Source: Kappaphycus alvarezii (Eukaryota > Rhodophyta > Florideophyceae > Gigartinales > Solieriaceae). From it: a stretch of 64,000 nucleotides of DNA. The translations under genes were made by a program, and so were the position numbers. This document shows positions 63,092 to 64,000 of this stretch, in pieces. Location: positions 1,612,001 to 1,676,000 of the forward strand of contig NADL03000699.1 in NCBI GenBank assembly GCA_002205965.3. The letters run 5' to 3'. Positions within the stretch are counted from its first letter, which is position 1; each line of letters begins with the position of its first letter. A model generated the notes under the pieces. It did no database searches. It saw only the letters and a list, made by a program, of their open reading frames with translations, and had not been told where the DNA came from.

Positions 63092-63834
63092 ATGCATCAA
63101 CGTCATATTTCTCTTCTGAGCAGTGTTATCATCTCACTGCTCATCTCCCACGGCATCTCCCACAACTGGATGACTCAACCCACTCCCTCCTCCCCAAAAT
63201 TCTTCAAGTGCGAGGACGGCCAGACATGCACCAATGCCTGCCCTGTATCCTCCTCCCTGGTTCCCCAGTCGCTACATATCGACGTGGTGAAGTCATTCGC
63301 GTCACGTGGAACCGCAACAATCACCACGGTGGATTCTATCGTCTCGCCCTTGTTCCCGTAAATCTCCGATACGAACGCCCCGCGCATAATCGTCTCACTC
63401 TGAAACACGGTTGCTGGGAAACGGGCGAGTACAAATGCGCTCCTTCTGAAGATTGCGGCACTGACTCGCGTCGGGAGGCATATTCTACTAATGTGAAGAT
63501 TCCCTCTGTATATCCGGATGGGTCTACATCATGGGATACGTCTGGTATGGTGGAATACGATACCAGAGAGACTTGGGTCAGTTCTCAGACTACTATTCAT
63601 GTGCCGTAGTTCGTGTGCAGGGCGGAGATCCCTGGGGGCAGTCACCTTCCATATTTTGAAGCTGGAGAAGGTTCAAAAATTGAGAATGGCCAGTGCAGAA
63701 CATCTTCAGATGCTATTGGAGATTGTGAGTATGGATGTCCCCAGAAGGAGACGTTTGCAGCTATTCCGAGAGTCTTCCGCGATGGGGGTCTACCTCCAAT
63801 TACTGTTGCGGATGTTATGAATAGTGCGGCATGA
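63092..63834 (+). pseudogene. Second LPMO-like copy, frameshifted three times
   Basis: Signal peptide and mature N-terminus HNWMTQPTP are intact (one change, HVIS to HGIS). Three losses relative to the copy at 26014-26760: one C in a CCCC run at about 63250, one G in a GGGG run at about 63518, and two bases at about 63632 (CCCCTAGGGGG to CCCTGGGGG). All lie in homopolymers. Between breaks the protein is nearly identical, including the NNHHGGFYRL brace region and the Cys-rich C-terminus. Either a young pseudogene or an intact gene with assembly errors at the window end. Its TATA box is unchanged. Confidence 0.8.
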
Positions 63835-64000
63835 GATCTCACGGATCGTAGTGTACCACGGGTGACGCATGTTGTGACGCATGGCAGAGGTGATTGTAAC
63901 GGGTGCAGACTCAAGGAAAAGGTCAATGATCATAATGGTAGTAGAAGAAACTCAGTTAGAAAAGAGGGCGAGGAGATAGACCGCAAAATTGATTGGGCGA

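Larger units (their letters stand above)
61745..64000. repeat. Right arm of the inverted LPMO duplication
   Basis: Reverse complement of 25848-28110, about 98% identical over most of the length, and continuing past the window end. The inner boundary is ragged near 61745-61790; relative to it the left arm lacks roughly 160 bases next to the junction. Confidence 0.9.

Noticed and set aside
1..64000. CRISPR array, prokaryotic operons or rRNA genes
   Set aside because: No regularly spaced short repeats with unique spacers, no Shine-Dalgarno-led gene rows and no rRNA-like segments; the content is eukaryotic.

Overview
The window is eukaryotic and dominated by transposable elements. Evidence for a eukaryote: a gene model with four GT-AG introns (minus strand, 4.6-6.0 kb), long AT-rich stretches without genes, LTR retrotransposons of both the Ty3/gypsy and Ty1/copia classes, a non-LTR-like reverse transcriptase with a C-terminal nuclease-like domain, and a secreted lytic polysaccharide monooxygenase-like (LPMO-like) gene with an N-terminal signal peptide. 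The LPMO-like gene suggests a fungus or another osmotrophic/parasitic microbial eukaryote, but the sequence alone does not fix the lineage.

Layout. 0-2.2 kb: no gene, then a decayed minus-strand LTR that carries an acidic ORF. 2.2-13.5 kb: a pyrimidine-rich stretch, a tRNA-like pol III promoter, one spliced gene of unknown function (4583-6009, minus), other coding-like pieces, a large AT-rich region, and a decayed retroelement-like coding patch. 13.5-19.9 kb: the tail of a gypsy copy (G4) abutting a minus-strand copia ruin. 20-25.8 kb: almost no genes, two decayed solo LTRs, and a 330-bp repeat present twice in opposite orientation. 25.8-28.1 kb: LPMO-like gene unit. 28.2-29.0 kb: retroelement scraps. 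29.08-36.14 kb: gypsy element G5 (own LTR family). 36.24-44.06 kb: old gypsy copy G2. 44.4-49.3 kb: retroelement scraps and two type-2 LTRs, one containing the acidic ORF. 49.3-50.9 kb: gypsy copy G3, truncated. 50.9-61.3 kb: an RT/nuclease element split in two by the young, nearly complete gypsy element G1 (53.3-60.8 kb). 61.7-64.0 kb: an inverted, roughly 98% identical second copy of the LPMO unit, running off the window end.

The most unusual content: (i) the G1/G2/G4 gypsy family carries, behind its integrase, an extra protein region that is an internal tandem duplication of about 140 residues, conserved between copies; (ii) the related type-2 LTR encodes, inside its U3 region, an acidic protein with a conserved CxxC C-terminus, seen in two diverged copies; (iii) a 102-115 bp mobile module is scattered in both orientations with 10-11 bp target duplications and the same open frame in each copy; (iv) the LPMO-like gene lies in an inverted duplication whose arms are both flanked by retroelement scraps. 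Many single-base deletions, several in homopolymers, break the otherwise young G1 element and the second LPMO copy, so assembly indels must be excluded before calling these dead.
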